A DNA stretch of 64,000 bases from Planococcus maritimus (GCF_001592825.1 NZ_LTZG01000001.1:1550001-1614000), one strand, 5' to 3'. Counted from the stretch's first letter, positions 32,337-41,957 are shown. Notes: generated by a model from the letters alone, not told the origin. Made by a program: numbers and translations.

Positions 32337-33806
32337 TTACACCGGTTCTTGCTGCGATTCCATTTCCATGCGTGCTTCGCGGTCTTTCAGCTTTTGCATT
32401 TCCTCGTCGGTCATGAATTCGACTTTCCAGCCGAGGAACGCCATAAGGATAGCGATAAGCGGCACCGAATAATTTAAAACCGCGTACGGTGCATAAGCGA
32501 ATGGGTGAACCGCAAGCGTCGCCAGGATGAAGACGCCGCAAGTATTCCACGGAACGAAGGGCGATGTGATCGTCCCGCCGTCTTCTAAGGCACGCGACAA
32601 GTTTTTCGAGTGCAAGCCTTGGTCCTGATAAGCCCGTGCGTACATCCTACCTGGCAACAGGATCGAAATATATTGCTCCGATGCCGTGACATTTGTCAAA
32701 AAGGCAGATGCTACCGTCGCAGCGATTAAACTGCCGGCCGTTTTCGCCAGCATCAAGATTTTGGTGACGATCGATTTCAGCATGCCCGTATGCTCCAGCA
32801 CCCCGCCGAAGGTCATGGCGAAAATCGTTAAGGAAATGACGAACATCATTGAATCGATGCCGCCTCTATTGAATAAGGAATCGACGACTTCATTGCCGGA
32901 TGTGATGACATAACCGTCATGCAGTGCATTGACCGCTTCTGCGACCGATCCGCCCTGTATTAGAATATGGCATAGCCAGCCGAGCACAATGCCGATACCC
33001 AACGCAGGAAGTGCCGGTACTTTCTTCATGACGAGCACGATGACCGCAAGCGGAACCAGCAACAGCCACGGTGAAATGACAAAATTCTCTTCAAGCGATG
33101 CCAGGATCGTATTGATATTCTCGCTATCGATTGAATTGCCCGCAAACTGACGCCCCAGGAAAAAGTAAACGCCAAGAGCAATGATCATGCCTGGGATTGT
33201 CGTGTAGATCATATGGCGAATATGGACGAATAAATTGGTATTCGTGACGCCCGCTGCCAAGTTCGTAGTATCTGATAGCGGCGACATTTTGTCCCCAAAA
33301 TAAGACCCCGAAATGACCGCTCCAGCGACCATTGCTGCCGGAATGCCCATGCTCGCGCCAATGCCCATGCCAGCGATGCCGACAGTGCCCATCGTCGACC
33401 AGGAGCTGCCGATCGCTCCCGCAACCAATGCGCAGATTAAACAGATGGTAACGAGGAATAAAGAGGGCGTAATGATTTTCAAGCCATAATAAATCATCGT
33501 CGCCACAATGCCTCCACCGATCCAGGAAGCGATAATCATGCCGACCATAATAATGATGACCAATGCCGGGAGTGCCAGGCGAATTCCTTTATACGCCCCT
33601 TCTTCGATCATATGCCAGCGGTACCCCAACCGCCAAGCAATGATAACGGCGATAGTCGTGCCAAGAAGCAAAGGAATGTGCGGGCTGCCTTCAAAAATGA
33701 TGATGGTGACAGCCATCGCCGCCACCATAAAGATCAGCGGCAGTAAAGCCAGCCAAAAAGGCACTTCGATTTCCTGCTGTTTTGGACGTTTCTTTTCTTC
33801 TTCCAT
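32337..33806 (-). CDS. nhaC: Na+/H+ antiporter NhaC
   Basis: A 489-aa membrane antiporter with about 12 hydrophobic segments, exchanging internal Na+ for protons. The family region G-S-S-W-S-T-M-G-T-V-G-I-A (about 158-170) is followed by S-G-S-Y-F-G-D-K-M-S-P-L-S-D-T-T-N-L-A-A-G (about 190-210), the conserved NhaC ion site. AAGGGG precedes the ATG. It suits a salt- or alkali-tolerant bacterium. Confidence 0.92.
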   Translation of the reverse strand: MEEEKKRPKQQEIEVPFWLALLPLIFMVAAMAVTIIIFEGSPHIPLLLGTTIAVIIAWRLGYRWHMIEEGAYKGIRLALPALVIIIMVGMIIASWIGGGIVATMIYYGLKIITPSLFLVTICLICALVAGAIGSSWSTMGTVGIAGMGIGASMGIPAAMVAGAVISGSYFGDKMSPLSDTTNLAAGVTNTNLFVHIRHMIYTTIPGMIIALGVYFFLGRQFAGNSIDSENINTILASLEENFVISPWLLLVPLAVIVLVMKKVPALPALGIGIVLGWLCHILIQGGSVAEAVNALHDGYVITSGNEVVDSLFNRGGIDSMMFVISLTIFAMTFGGVLEHTGMLKSIVTKILMLAKTAGSLIAATVASAFLTNVTASEQYISILLPGRMYARAYQDQGLHSKNLSRALEDGGTITSPFVPWNTCGVFILATLAVHPFAYAPYAVLNYSVPLIAILMAFLGWKVEFMTDEEMQKLKDREARMEMESQQEPV

Positions 33807-34009
33807 GTTCTCGAACCCCTTTTAAAAATGGAATAAGTGCTTGTATTTATTTTGCCACTATACTGATTTCATTGCCATATAAATTTTCAGATTAAACCGA
33901 TTTTTCGGAATACGGAATAATTCAAAGCAGGATTCTTATCGGCCCGCCCCGAAATGTAACCGTATTGCCAAAGCTTCCGGCATCCTGTTATGGAAAGGGG
34001 AAGATGAAC

Positions 34010-34546
34010 ATGGGAAAACTGATGGTTTCAATGTACGTGACACTTGATGGCGTTATGGAAGAGCCTTCATGGTCTGCAGCGTACTGGGATGATGAGCTCG
34101 CACAGTTCCAGCTGGATCAGCTTTATACTAACGATGCTCTGCTGCTCGGGCGCGTCACTTATGAAGGGTTTGCTGCTACTTGGCCGACAGCTGAAGACGA
34201 GCACGGATTTGCGGATCGGATGAACGAAATCCCCAAATATGTGGTATCGCATACGCTGAAGCGGACCGAGTGGAACGCGCGCCTGATCAACCACGATTTC
34301 GTTGAAGAGATCAAAAGGCTGAAGAAAACCGGCCAGCGCTTGCTCGTCTATGGCAGTGCAGAACTCATCGATACCTTGATCGAACACGATTTGGTCGATG
34401 AATTGCATTTGATGACCTTCCCATTGCTATTGGGGGAAGGAAAAAAACTGTTTCGTGATGGCGTATCGCCAAAAGCATACAAGTTGCTGAATAGCTTTTC
34501 GACCGACCAAGGCGTGTTGATCGCTAATTATGCCCCCGAGCGATAA
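34010..34546 (+). CDS. dihydrofolate reductase family (RibD C-terminal type) protein
   Basis: A 178-aa protein with the RibD/DHFR fold: M-V-S-M-Y-V-T-L-D-G-V-M-E-E-P (about 5-19), L-L-G-R-V-T-Y-E-G-F (about 43-52), and L-L-V-Y-G-S-A-E-L-I-D-T-L-I (about 110-123). Stand-alone members are of unknown substrate and are not true DHFR. The ATG at 34010 is nine bases from AAAGGGG; an ATG two codons earlier is too close. Confidence 0.85.
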   Translation: MGKLMVSMYVTLDGVMEEPSWSAAYWDDELAQFQLDQLYTNDALLLGRVTYEGFAATWPTAEDEHGFADRMNEIPKYVVSHTLKRTEWNARLINHDFVEEIKRLKKTGQRLLVYGSAELIDTLIEHDLVDELHLMTFPLLLGEGKKLFRDGVSPKAYKLLNSFSTDQGVLIANYAPER

Positions 34547-34653
34547 TGATTATATTTACTAAACAAATGGGCATGACCGTCTCCATTTTGGGGAAAGAAA
34601 AACTGAGGCCGCCTCGTACCTAAGGCCACCCCGGAAGGAGCTGCCGTCTTGCG

Positions 34654-36000
34654 ATGACAGAAAATGAAATCACCTTAGCTTTGATCCAATCGTTAAAAGA
34701 TGGCCGAACGCAAGACTTCCAGCACATACTCGATGAGCTGCAGCCATATGACGTGGCCGTTCAATACCGCCATTTGCCAGAAAAACACCGTGAACGCTTC
34801 CTGCTTCATTTGACGGTCCGTCAATTAACTGCGCTCATGCAGGAGCTTCACCAAAACGATCAAGTCCGTTTGCTTGAACGGATGCCAATCGACCAATCGA
34901 CCCAAGTGCTCGATTTGATGGATAATGACGATCTTGTTTCCTTATTGTCAGACCTAGAACCGACGATGATCGAAGAACTCCTGTCGCGCATGGACAGCGA
35001 GGAATCTTCCTATATTCAAAAAACTATGAGTTATCCCCCAGAAACTGCTGGGCGCATCATGAATAACCGGTATGTCTGGATCCCGCGCCATTACACGATT
35101 CGTGAAGCGATTGATAAAATTCGCGATTTCGCGGAAATTGCCGAGTACTTGAACTATTTGTACGTCGTCGATGGCGACAAGAAATTGCTTGGGGTCGTTT
35201 CCTATAAAGATTTGATTCTCGGCGAACTCGATGAACAAATCGACGACGTCATGTACACGCGTGTCGTCAAGGTCGATGCCTTAACCGACCAGGAAGAAGC
35301 TGCCAACATTATCGGCCGCTACGATTTTGTCACTTTGCCCGTTGTCGATACGGAAAACCGGCTGCTCGGCATCGTTACCGTCGATGATGTCATTGATGTT
35401 GTGCTACAAGAAGCGAACGAAGACATCGAAAAGCTTTCCGCATCCGGCAAATCCATCGATTTTGAGACGCCGCCTTTTGTCGCGGCCTATCGCCGTTTGC
35501 CTTGGCTGATTTTACTGTTGTTCATCGGACTCATCTCCGGTGGCATCATCAGCCGCTTTGAAAACACCTTACAGACGGTTGTCGCTTTAACATTCTTCAT
35601 GCCAATGATTGCTGGCATGACCGGGAACACCGGCACCCAGTCGCTTGCCGTTGTCGTACGTGGCCTGGTCGGTCAAAAGCCAGACAAAAAGGCCACGATC
35701 AAACTCATTTTGCGCGAGTTATCGGTCGGCATCATCATCGGTGTCACTTGCGCCTCATTGATCATGCTCATTGCGTATATCTGGCAAGGCAGCATCGTAC
35801 TAGGGCTTGTCGTCGGTAGTTCACTGCTATTGACCTTAATCATCGGGACACTGGCCGGCACCATCATTCCGCTTCTCCTATACCGCTTGAAAATAGATCC
35901 GGCAGTGGCATCTGGACCATTGATCACCACCATCAACGACATTTTCTCCTTACTCATTTATTTCGGACTCGCCTCGCTGTTCATCTCTCGTTTGATGTGA
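34654..36000 (+). CDS. mgtE: magnesium transporter MgtE
   Basis: A 448-aa Mg2+ channel: N-terminal helical Mg-sensing domain (1-125), two CBS domains (about 130-255), a plug helix, and five membrane helices (about 278-448) with the ion-path motif M-A-G-M-T-G-N-T-G-T-Q near 315-325 (here M-I-A-G-M-T-G-N-T-G-T-Q) and the final P-L-I-T-T-I-N-D. The length is usual. AAGGAG lies 13 bases before the ATG, slightly long. No M-box riboswitch is seen upstream. Confidence 0.94.
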   Translation: MTENEITLALIQSLKDGRTQDFQHILDELQPYDVAVQYRHLPEKHRERFLLHLTVRQLTALMQELHQNDQVRLLERMPIDQSTQVLDLMDNDDLVSLLSDLEPTMIEELLSRMDSEESSYIQKTMSYPPETAGRIMNNRYVWIPRHYTIREAIDKIRDFAEIAEYLNYLYVVDGDKKLLGVVSYKDLILGELDEQIDDVMYTRVVKVDALTDQEEAANIIGRYDFVTLPVVDTENRLLGIVTVDDVIDVVLQEANEDIEKLSASGKSIDFETPPFVAAYRRLPWLILLLFIGLISGGIISRFENTLQTVVALTFFMPMIAGMTGNTGTQSLAVVVRGLVGQKPDKKATIKLILRELSVGIIIGVTCASLIMLIAYIWQGSIVLGLVVGSSLLLTLIIGTLAGTIIPLLLYRLKIDPAVASGPLITTINDIFSLLIYFGLASLFISRLM

Positions 36001-36079
36001 ACAGCTTTTTTTGAGCTATTTTCTTTATCCCTAGTAAACAACTATGTATAATAAAGAAAAAAGCTTGGAGGTACGATAC

Positions 36080-36493
36080 ATGACCATCCCAAAACCGCTC
36101 GTTCAACTCAATCAAGCCTTTCTCGTTGCCACAGTCCTAGCTGGCCTCATTTTCCATATATCTTTCTTACTCATGCCATTCGCCATTGGGGCCGTCACTT
36201 TGGTCACAAAGAAAAACCCGCTCATTTCATACAGTCGCCGCTTTTTGCGAAATCCCCCGAATAGCTATCCGCAAGAAGACCGCGACCAGCAATTATTCAA
36301 CCAATGGATCGCGACGGTCTGCCTCGGGCTCGCGCTCATTTTTTTCGCAGCTGGCCTCCCAATTATCGCGACCGTATTCGGAGCGATGGTCATTGTCGCG
36401 GCTGGGGTCGCGCTCATGGGCTATTGCATCGGCTGCACCGTGCGCTACCAGCTCATGATGTGGAAACACCGCCGGGCGAAAACAAATTATTGA
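36080..36493 (+). CDS. DUF4395-type membrane protein
   Basis: A 137-aa protein starting M-T-I-P-K-P-L-V-Q-L-N-Q with four hydrophobic segments in two pairs and a C-terminal G-Y-C-I-G-C-T-V-R-Y motif containing a C-x-x-C pair. This matches the general look of DUF4395. The role is unknown; some members neighbour thioredoxin-like proteins. GGAGG is eight bases before the ATG. Confidence 0.78.
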   Translation: MTIPKPLVQLNQAFLVATVLAGLIFHISFLLMPFAIGAVTLVTKKNPLISYSRRFLRNPPNSYPQEDRDQQLFNQWIATVCLGLALIFFAAGLPIIATVFGAMVIVAAGVALMGYCIGCTVRYQLMMWKHRRAKTNY

Positions 36494-36514
36494 ACGCTTT
36501 ATAAATGAACAGAA

Positions 36515-36545
36515 AAAAGCGGAGACCGCAGTCTCCGCTTTTTTT
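36515..36545. terminator. bidirectional terminator between DUF4395 gene and proA
   Basis: AAAAGCGGAGAC/GTCTCCGCTTTT stem with a four-base loop and long A and T runs on either side. Confidence 0.93.
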
Positions 36546-37821
36546 ATTTTGTTTGGCCGTTGCCTTTAATGATGTATTTTGTTGACGTCAGTGCGGGCAA
36601 GCCCATCGGTCCGCGTGCATGAAGCTTTTGCGTGCTGATGCCGATTTCGGCGCCGAAGCCGAATTCAAAGCCGTCGGTGAAACGGGTCGACGCGTTATGA
36701 TAAACCGCTGCCGCATCCACTTCCGTGAAGAACTGCTGGACGCTTTCTGCGTGTTCCGAAATGATTGCCTCGGAATGCTTCGTGCCGTACTGATTGATAT
36801 GCTTGACCACTTCATCCACACTTCCTACCGTTTTCAGCGCGAGTTCATAAGCCAAGTATTCAGTGCCCCAATCGGCTTCTTGTGCCGGGATGATGTCGCT
36901 GCCTGATTGCTGCGCAGCTTCATCGCCGTGGATTTTCACGTCTTTTGCCTGCAAGGCTTCAATCAATTCCGGCAGATGCTGCTCAGCCCATTTGTCGTGG
37001 ACGAGAATGGTTTCGCACGAATTACAGACGGACGGACGTTGCGTTTTCGCGTTCAACGCAATGTCGATCGCCATGTCCTTATTCGCTGTTTCATCGATAT
37101 AGACGTGGCAATTGCCTGCGCCTGTCTCAAGTACCGGCACGGTCGAATTCTGTACGACCGTCTTGATCAAATTGGCCCCGCCGCGCGGAATCAAGACATC
37201 CAAATAATCGTTCAGCTTGAACATGGCCGATGCCGCTTCCCGGCTCGTATCTTCGAGCAATTGCACCGAATCCACTGGCAATTCGCTTTGTTCAAGCGCG
37301 CGGTGAATGACCGCTACAATAGCCGTGTTCGAGTGAATCGCTGTTGAACTGCCGCGCAGGACGACCGCGTTGCCGGTTTTCAAGCACAGGCTCGACGCAT
37401 CTACTGTGACGTTGGGGCGGGCTTCATAAATCATGCCCACCACGCCAAGCGGTACGCGCACTTTGCTCATATCGAGACCGTTCGGCTGTTGCCAATGCTC
37501 AAGTACTTCGCCGACCGGGTCGGTCAGTTTGGTCAATTGGATCAGCGCATCCGCCATATCCGCAAGGCGCTCTTCATCGAGCTTGAGGCGGTCAACGAGC
37601 GATTCACTCATGCCATTCGCACGTCCCGCTTCAATGTCTTTCAAGTTTTCTTTCAAGATAAACGCTTTTTCAGCCATTAATTGCTGGGAGATGAGTTCTA
37701 ACGCTTTATTTTTCAGGGTGGTGTCGGCTTTAGCGAGTTCCCCCGCTGCCGCTTTCGCCAGTTTCGCTTTTTGTACCAGTTCTGTCTCCAAATGTGCTTC
37801 CTTTTGAAGAACTTTTGTCAT
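36544..37821 (-). CDS. proA: glutamate-5-semialdehyde dehydrogenase (gamma-glutamyl phosphate reductase)
   Basis: A 425-aa enzyme of the aldehyde dehydrogenase fold reducing glutamyl-5-phosphate to the semialdehyde with NADPH, second step of proline synthesis. [17 protein letters not shown] (about 124-140) and the catalytic Cys segment [14 protein letters not shown] (about 259-272) are present. It lies 29 bp after proB in one operon. AAAGGAG precedes the ATG. Confidence 0.95.
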   Translation of the reverse strand: MTKVLQKEAHLETELVQKAKLAKAAAGELAKADTTLKNKALELISQQLMAEKAFILKENLKDIEAGRANGMSESLVDRLKLDEERLADMADALIQLTKLTDPVGEVLEHWQQPNGLDMSKVRVPLGVVGMIYEARPNVTVDASSLCLKTGNAVVLRGSSTAIHSNTAIVAVIHRALEQSELPVDSVQLLEDTSREAASAMFKLNDYLDVLIPRGGANLIKTVVQNSTVPVLETGAGNCHVYIDETANKDMAIDIALNAKTQRPSVCNSCETILVHDKWAEQHLPELIEALQAKDVKIHGDEAAQQSGSDIIPAQEADWGTEYLAYELALKTVGSVDEVVKHINQYGTKHSEAIISEHAESVQQFFTEVDAAAVYHNASTRFTDGFEFGFGAEIGISTQKLHARGPMGLPALTSTKYIIKGNGQTK

Positions 37822-37850
37822 CCAATCTTCTCCTTTCGAATTTCCGTGCC

Positions 37851-38621
37851 TTATGCTAATTCTTTAACGGGTTTTGCGATATACGTCCCGTCGCCGTTGC
37901 CATTCATGATCTCAAGCAATTTTTCATCGCCTTCTCCTGTGCCGATAAATATGTCGACGCCGAAGTTGTGCGCTGTTTTGGCGGCTTCCACTTTCGTTTT
38001 CATGCCGCCTGTCCCTACATCTGACCCAGCGCCCGATGCCGCTTCCATTAGTTCATCCGGAATATCTTTTAGATGGGTATATCGTTCAGCGGCTGGGTTC
38101 GTTTTTGGATTATCTGCATAAATACCATTGATATCGGTTAGAATGATCAATTGGTCTGCACGGACAAGTCCGCTGACAAGAGCAGACAGCATATCATTGT
38201 CGCCGAAAGTCAATTCCTCGACCGCCACCGAATCGTTTTCGTTGATGACCGGCATCATGCCACGTTCTAATAATTTTGAAATGGTATCGTCTGCTTTTTG
38301 ATACAAGTCTTTTGTTAGCAGCAATTGGGCAGAAACGATATCGAAATTCTTGAATTCCGTCGCGTACGCCTGCGCGAGCAAGCTTTGCCCAACGGCTGCT
38401 GCTGATTGCTTGTCGACTACTGTATCTGGACGGGATAAATACCCCATGCTTGTGCATCCAGCTGCAACTGCGCCAGATGAGATCAAGATGACATCATGAC
38501 CTGCTTCTTTCAAGCGAGCCAATGCCCCCACGTGTTCGCGCAACTTAGTGATGGACAATTTACCGTGGCTGTCCGTCAATGAGCTGCTTCCTATTTTCAC
38601 TACTATTCTTTTCTTTTCCAT
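37851..38621 (-). CDS. proB: glutamate 5-kinase lacking the PUA domain
   Basis: A 256-aa amino acid kinase that phosphorylates glutamate, the first step of proline synthesis. K-I-G-S-S-S-L-T at the N-terminus, S-S-G-A-V-A-A-G (about 48-55), N-E-N-D-S-V near 135 and [12 protein letters not shown] (about 206-217) mark the kinase domain. Many ProB proteins are about 365 aa with a C-terminal PUA domain; here the protein stops cleanly after the kinase domain. A good sigma-A promoter lies upstream, and no T-box was found. Confidence 0.93.
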   Translation of the reverse strand: MEKKRIVVKIGSSSLTDSHGKLSITKLREHVGALARLKEAGHDVILISSGAVAAGCTSMGYLSRPDTVVDKQSAAAVGQSLLAQAYATEFKNFDIVSAQLLLTKDLYQKADDTISKLLERGMMPVINENDSVAVEELTFGDNDMLSALVSGLVRADQLIILTDINGIYADNPKTNPAAERYTHLKDIPDELMEAASGAGSDVGTGGMKTKVEAAKTAHNFGVDIFIGTGEGDEKLLEIMNGNGDGTYIAKPVKELA

Positions 38622-38746
38622 TGTTGCAGTCACCACCCGATTTTGATTATTTAATGAGCTCTCCCATTACGATCAAAAGCGGAAGAACCCTGTCTCCGTA
38701 AAAATACTTTACAATGGCTGACTTAAGCTGTCTGATAATAAGAATT

Positions 38747-38775
38747 ATTATGCAATCAATTGCATTTTAAGTCAA
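38747..38775 (-). promoter_or_regulatory. sigma-A promoter of proBA
   Basis: Minus strand TTGACT (38770-38775), 17-bp spacer, CATAAT (38747-38752), giving a leader of about 120 nt to the proB start. The leader lacks a T-box sequence and a terminator. Confidence 0.78.
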
Positions 38776-39366
38776 CTATTAAATCTAAAAATACTTATAA
38801 AACGGTTATCGAAATAATAAAACTTGCATATTTATGAATTTTTATTCAAGTTACTTGTTTTATCCCCAACCATTTTCAGTTCCGGAGATAGCGGCTGCGC
38901 ATTCTTCGCTGGTCTTGAATTTCAACCAGCAGCTGATCGCCTGCAGCACGCTAATCACAAGTGGCAAGTGTAACATAACTAGAGGGTATTTCAAGTTCGG
39001 GGAGGGGATTTCGCCTTATGAAAGGGCTTTCATTCAAGGTAAAAAATAGGCATAAAGACACATTTCCAGTTCATCAAAAGCCCGCTCTATAAGGGATACA
39101 GGCAAAATACGTACAAGTGTTGCTATTTCCTTCTAAAGTACCACATTCAAATCTAGTACAGTTTGTAATCGCAAATAGCGCCTTATAGCTTGATAGCTGC
39201 CTGCATCTTGCCCTTTTAAAACCTCGTGTACCATGAATCCAATGAGCAGTACGATTTCAGCATGCTCGTCTGGTCAAATGAACGGCAAAAACTCTTGATT
39301 AAACACAGTAAAAACGCAAGCCTTCCCTAGCGTCGGTGTAAACAACCAGGTTTACGGATCCCACAC
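38776..39366. other. gene-free stretch with possible decayed coding fragments
   Basis: About 590 bp without a supported gene. On the minus strand a frame at 39133-39273 reads a protein-like tail (M-V-H-E-V-L-K-G-Q-D-A-G-S-Y-Q-A-I-R-R-Y) with no ribosome binding site. A second short frame near 38860-38975 is similar in quality. They may be remnants of a lost gene. No repeat or strong terminator is seen. Confidence 0.35.
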
Positions 39367-39369
39367 CAA

Positions 39370-39400
39370 AAACCCGGCTGTCTAGTCAACAGCCAGGTTT
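39370..39400 (-). terminator. terminator of the lipoprotein gene
   Basis: AAACCTGGCTG/CAGCCGGGTTT stem with a nine-base loop and T run on the minus strand, 24 bp after the stop codon. Confidence 0.88.
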
Positions 39401-39423
39401 TTTCCATTAGATAATGAGTTTCA

Positions 39424-40059
39424 TCAGTCGAGCTTGATGGTGATGGTTTTTGCGGGCGCAAGCAGCTCTCCGTCCGCAGCGAATAGCTTGCTGGTGGTCA
39501 ATTTGAGCTCTTGTGTCCCATCTTCCACAATAAAGCCGACATTTCCTGATTTTACTTCCCCCGGTTTCAGCCCTTCATTCAACGATTCCAAATACACATC
39601 GTCTTGCCAAGTCTTCACTTCGCCGCCTTCTGTCTCAATCAATGCGACCGGCGCAAAATTCACTTCTTCACTAGCGACATTGTTGATTTCGACAAATAAC
39701 TTCGCCAGCTCGAATTCCTGCTCATGCGTATAGGCATGATAGAAATCAATCAAACTATAATCTGGTGTGTACTGCAGCAGCTTCGTTTCATGGATAATCA
39801 GCTCAATATCGCCGATCTGCACCTTCTGAGGATTCATATTGGCCGCCAACAGCTCTAAGCCGCCTTTGGCATCTCGTACTTTCTGGCCAGGCTCCTGCAA
39901 TTGGCGGTCATCGCTCACTTGTGGGCTCGCGACATATTGTTCCGTGTAGTCAGGCGCTTCCGCTAAGGAGGCAGCGGTCGCGGTCCCTTGCGTTGTCTCG
40001 CTTTGGCAGCCGCATAATAAGGCTATTGGGACAAGCAGCCATGCTAATCTCGCTTTCAT
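39424..40059 (-). CDS. lipoprotein of unknown function (DUF4352-like)
   Basis: A 211-aa lipoprotein with lipobox L-C-G-C (Cys near 19), a flexible Thr/Ala-rich stretch, and a C-terminal beta-rich domain (about 85-210) with the K-L-F-V-E-I-N-N-V-A-S-E and G-F-I-V-E-D-G pattern of telokin/DUF4352-like immunoglobulin-fold domains. AAGGAG is eight bases before the ATG at 40059. It lies 18 bp after the alkaline phosphatase gene, so it is probably read from the Pho promoter. Confidence 0.72.
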   Translation of the reverse strand: MKARLAWLLVPIALLCGCQSETTQGTATAASLAEAPDYTEQYVASPQVSDDRQLQEPGQKVRDAKGGLELLAANMNPQKVQIGDIELIIHETKLLQYTPDYSLIDFYHAYTHEQEFELAKLFVEINNVASEEVNFAPVALIETEGGEVKTWQDDVYLESLNEGLKPGEVKSGNVGFIVEDGTQELKLTTSKLFAADGELLAPAKTITIKLD

Positions 40060-40077
40060 CCAGTCCACTCCTTGCTA

Positions 40078-41523
40078 TTATTTATCGTCGATTGTCACGT
40101 CTGCGCCCATCAAGTCGAAAATGATGCCCGCGTGGTCGGTGTTGTTCAAGTTTCCTGCAAATTTCTGGCTAGCTGGCCCATACGCATAAACCGGCACATC
40201 TTCTCCAGTATGGCCGCCAGTTGTCCAGCCGGTATGCGATCGTTTATCAAAAATGCGCTCGATGGCATTGTCGATGTCCAAGTATTCGCCTTCGTCGGCC
40301 GCTTTCTTCACCGAAGCGATTTCTTCATCAGTTAACTCCAAGTCGATATAACGTTCCAATGTTTCCTCCACGCCGGCCCCTTCTGTGATTTCAGCAGCCA
40401 TAAAATCCGGTGTGCGCTGTGCAGCAAGGATTGGCTCGGCGAACCAATTATAGATGCCGTCTGCCCCAATCGAGAAGCCGCCCGTCGAATGGTCAGCCGT
40501 TGCTACGACCAATGTGTTTTCATCTTGCTTGGCAAATTCGATTGCCGCTTGGAATGCGCGGTCGTAATCTTCCATCTCGCTCATCGCGGCGACGATGTCG
40601 TTGTCATGCCCTGCCCAGTCGACCTGGCTGCCTTCGACCATCAGGAAAAATCCGTCTTCGTCTTGCTCTAAGCGATCGATGGCTGAACGTGTCATATCTT
40701 CTAGAGAGGGCACGCTGTCTTCTCGGTCGATCATTTTCGGCAAGCCGCCTTCTGCGAACAAGCCGAGGACTTGTCCGTCTTCATTTGCGAACAATTCTTC
40801 TTTGGACGTGACATACCCATAGCCCGATTCCTGGAATTCATCCGTCAAATCGCGGTCTATGCGATCAAATAGTTTCGTACCTCCGCCAAGCAAGACATCA
40901 ATTTTATGTTCGCCATCGATGCGCTCGTCAAAATAATCATCGGCGATGGCGTTCATATTGCGGCGGCTGATATCGTGTGCGCCGAATGACGCCGGTGTTG
41001 CGTGTGTGATTTCAGAGCTTGCCACGAGTCCTGTCGCTTTGCCTTGCTCCTTCGCCGCTTCTAGAACCGTTTTCACTTCCGATTCATCGTTGTCGACTGC
41101 AATCGCATTGTTATAAGTTTTGATACCTGCCGCCATAGCGGTCGCGGCGGATGCCGAGTCGGTGATGTTTTGGTGTGCGTCTTCCGGATATGTCATTTGC
41201 TGTCCGACCAAATAAGAATCGAACGACATGGCTTCTGTAAAGCGTGCAGTAGGGTCGTCTTGCAAATAACGGTACGCAGATGTATATGATGTCCCGACAC
41301 CATCGCCGATTAGGAAAATAATGTTTTTGGGTGCGTCTTTATCTTTGTTTTTCTCTTTTTCTTTCCCTTTAGCTTTTCCATTGCCAGGGTTCTTGTGTTC
41401 TTTATGTACATCGGCTTTGCCGTTTCCATGCGCTTCAGTCGGCGCAGATGGGGTAAAGCTCGAGACGGCGACTGCTGCCACCACAGCGGCTGGAAAGAGT
41501 TTTTTCATTGTTGTTCGAGTCAT
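40078..41523 (-). CDS. alkaline phosphatase, secreted
   Basis: A 481-aa phosphomonoesterase acting outside the membrane to free phosphate. Signal peptide at 1-30, then a Lys/Gly-rich linker; metal and nucleophile motifs are F-L-I-G-D-G-V-G (Asp), T-D-S-A-S-A-A-T-A (nucleophilic Ser), E-G-S-Q-V-D-W-A-G-H-D and A-D-H-S-T-G-G. AAGGAGG precedes the ATG at 41523. The upstream region carries four PhoP-like boxes at 11-bp intervals, so phosphate starvation control is expected. Confidence 0.94.
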   Translation of the reverse strand: MTRTTMKKLFPAAVVAAVAVSSFTPSAPTEAHGNGKADVHKEHKNPGNGKAKGKEKEKNKDKDAPKNIIFLIGDGVGTSYTSAYRYLQDDPTARFTEAMSFDSYLVGQQMTYPEDAHQNITDSASAATAMAAGIKTYNNAIAVDNDESEVKTVLEAAKEQGKATGLVASSEITHATPASFGAHDISRRNMNAIADDYFDERIDGEHKIDVLLGGGTKLFDRIDRDLTDEFQESGYGYVTSKEELFANEDGQVLGLFAEGGLPKMIDREDSVPSLEDMTRSAIDRLEQDEDGFFLMVEGSQVDWAGHDNDIVAAMSEMEDYDRAFQAAIEFAKQDENTLVVATADHSTGGFSIGADGIYNWFAEPILAAQRTPDFMAAEITEGAGVEETLERYIDLELTDEEIASVKKAADEGEYLDIDNAIERIFDKRSHTGWTTGGHTGEDVPVYAYGPASQKFAGNLNNTDHAGIIFDLMGADVTIDDK

Positions 41524-41572
41524 CTGGCATTCCTCCTTGTGTTTGTTGGCCATCGCCAGTGTAACGGAGGAT

Positions 41573-41611
41573 TATTAAGGAATTATTGAGGGCATGTATG
41601 GAATTTGTTAA
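41573..41611 (-). promoter_or_regulatory. four PhoP-box-like repeats at 11-bp spacing
   Basis: On the minus strand TTAACA, CATACA, TCAATA and TTAATA start every 11 bp (41611 down to 41573), the arrangement of PhoP~P direct repeats (TTHACA-like) in Bacillus. A TACACT -10-like element follows at 41558-41563. They lie 50-90 bp before the alkaline phosphatase start codon. Confidence 0.72.
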
Positions 41612-41658
41612 CGAAGTGCTATTTCCCGGGAAATATTTTTCGGGATATTTCCAAATTA

Positions 41659-41689
41659 AAAACTGGCCTCCATTAAGGAAGCCGGTTTT
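41659..41689 (-). terminator. hairpin left of repeat C copy 2, near-duplicate of the RND terminator
   Basis: AAAACCGGCTTCC/GGAGGCCAGTTTT stem with TTAAT loop and T tail on the minus strand. Almost the same hairpin occurs at 41919-41949, so the repeat is flanked by two versions of one terminator. Confidence 0.65.
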
Positions 41690-41698
41690 CAGGACATT

Positions 41699-41925
41699 GA
41701 AGAAGTTTATTAATACACTATAAACAAAGAAATCATCTCTTCATAAAAACCAATGATCTATCTAAGTATTTGTAGAAGCGTTTGCTCGACTCCTGTGGAT
41801 CAGCGAGACGACCAAGCCCCCGCAAGGCGCACAGCGACTGAGGAGGCTTGGGCGCGAGCCCACGGAAAGCGAGCAATAAGCTTCGGAGAATACGACTACT
41901 TTAATTTCTCTACAGTTTAAAAACC
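41699..41925 (+). repeat. dispersed GC-rich repeat C, copy 2
   Basis: ATTGAAGAAGT start, TCTAAGTATTTGTAGAAGCG, GACTCCTGTGG, GCGAGACGACC, CCCCCGCAAGGCGCACAGCG, GAGGAGGCTTGGGCGCGAG, CCACGGAAAGCGAGCAATAAG and CTTCGGAGAATACGAC. It is the best-preserved copy of the family and non-coding. Confidence 0.85.
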
Positions 41926-41949
41926 GACCCCCATTAAGGAAGCCGGCTT
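41919..41949 (-). terminator. terminator of the RND exporter gene
   Basis: AAAGCCGGCTTCC paired with GGGGGTCGGTTT around TTAAT, T tail on the minus strand, 9 bp after the stop codon. Confidence 0.75.
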
Positions 41950-41957
41950 TGTGCCGA

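Noticed and set aside
38621-38820. T-box leader before proBA
   Set aside because: B. subtilis proline genes can have one, but no AGGGTGGNACCGCG sequence or terminator is present on the minus strand.
38834-39049. 71-codon plus-strand frame in the gap downstream of proBA's promoter
   Set aside because: No ribosome binding site, no family resemblance, irregular composition.
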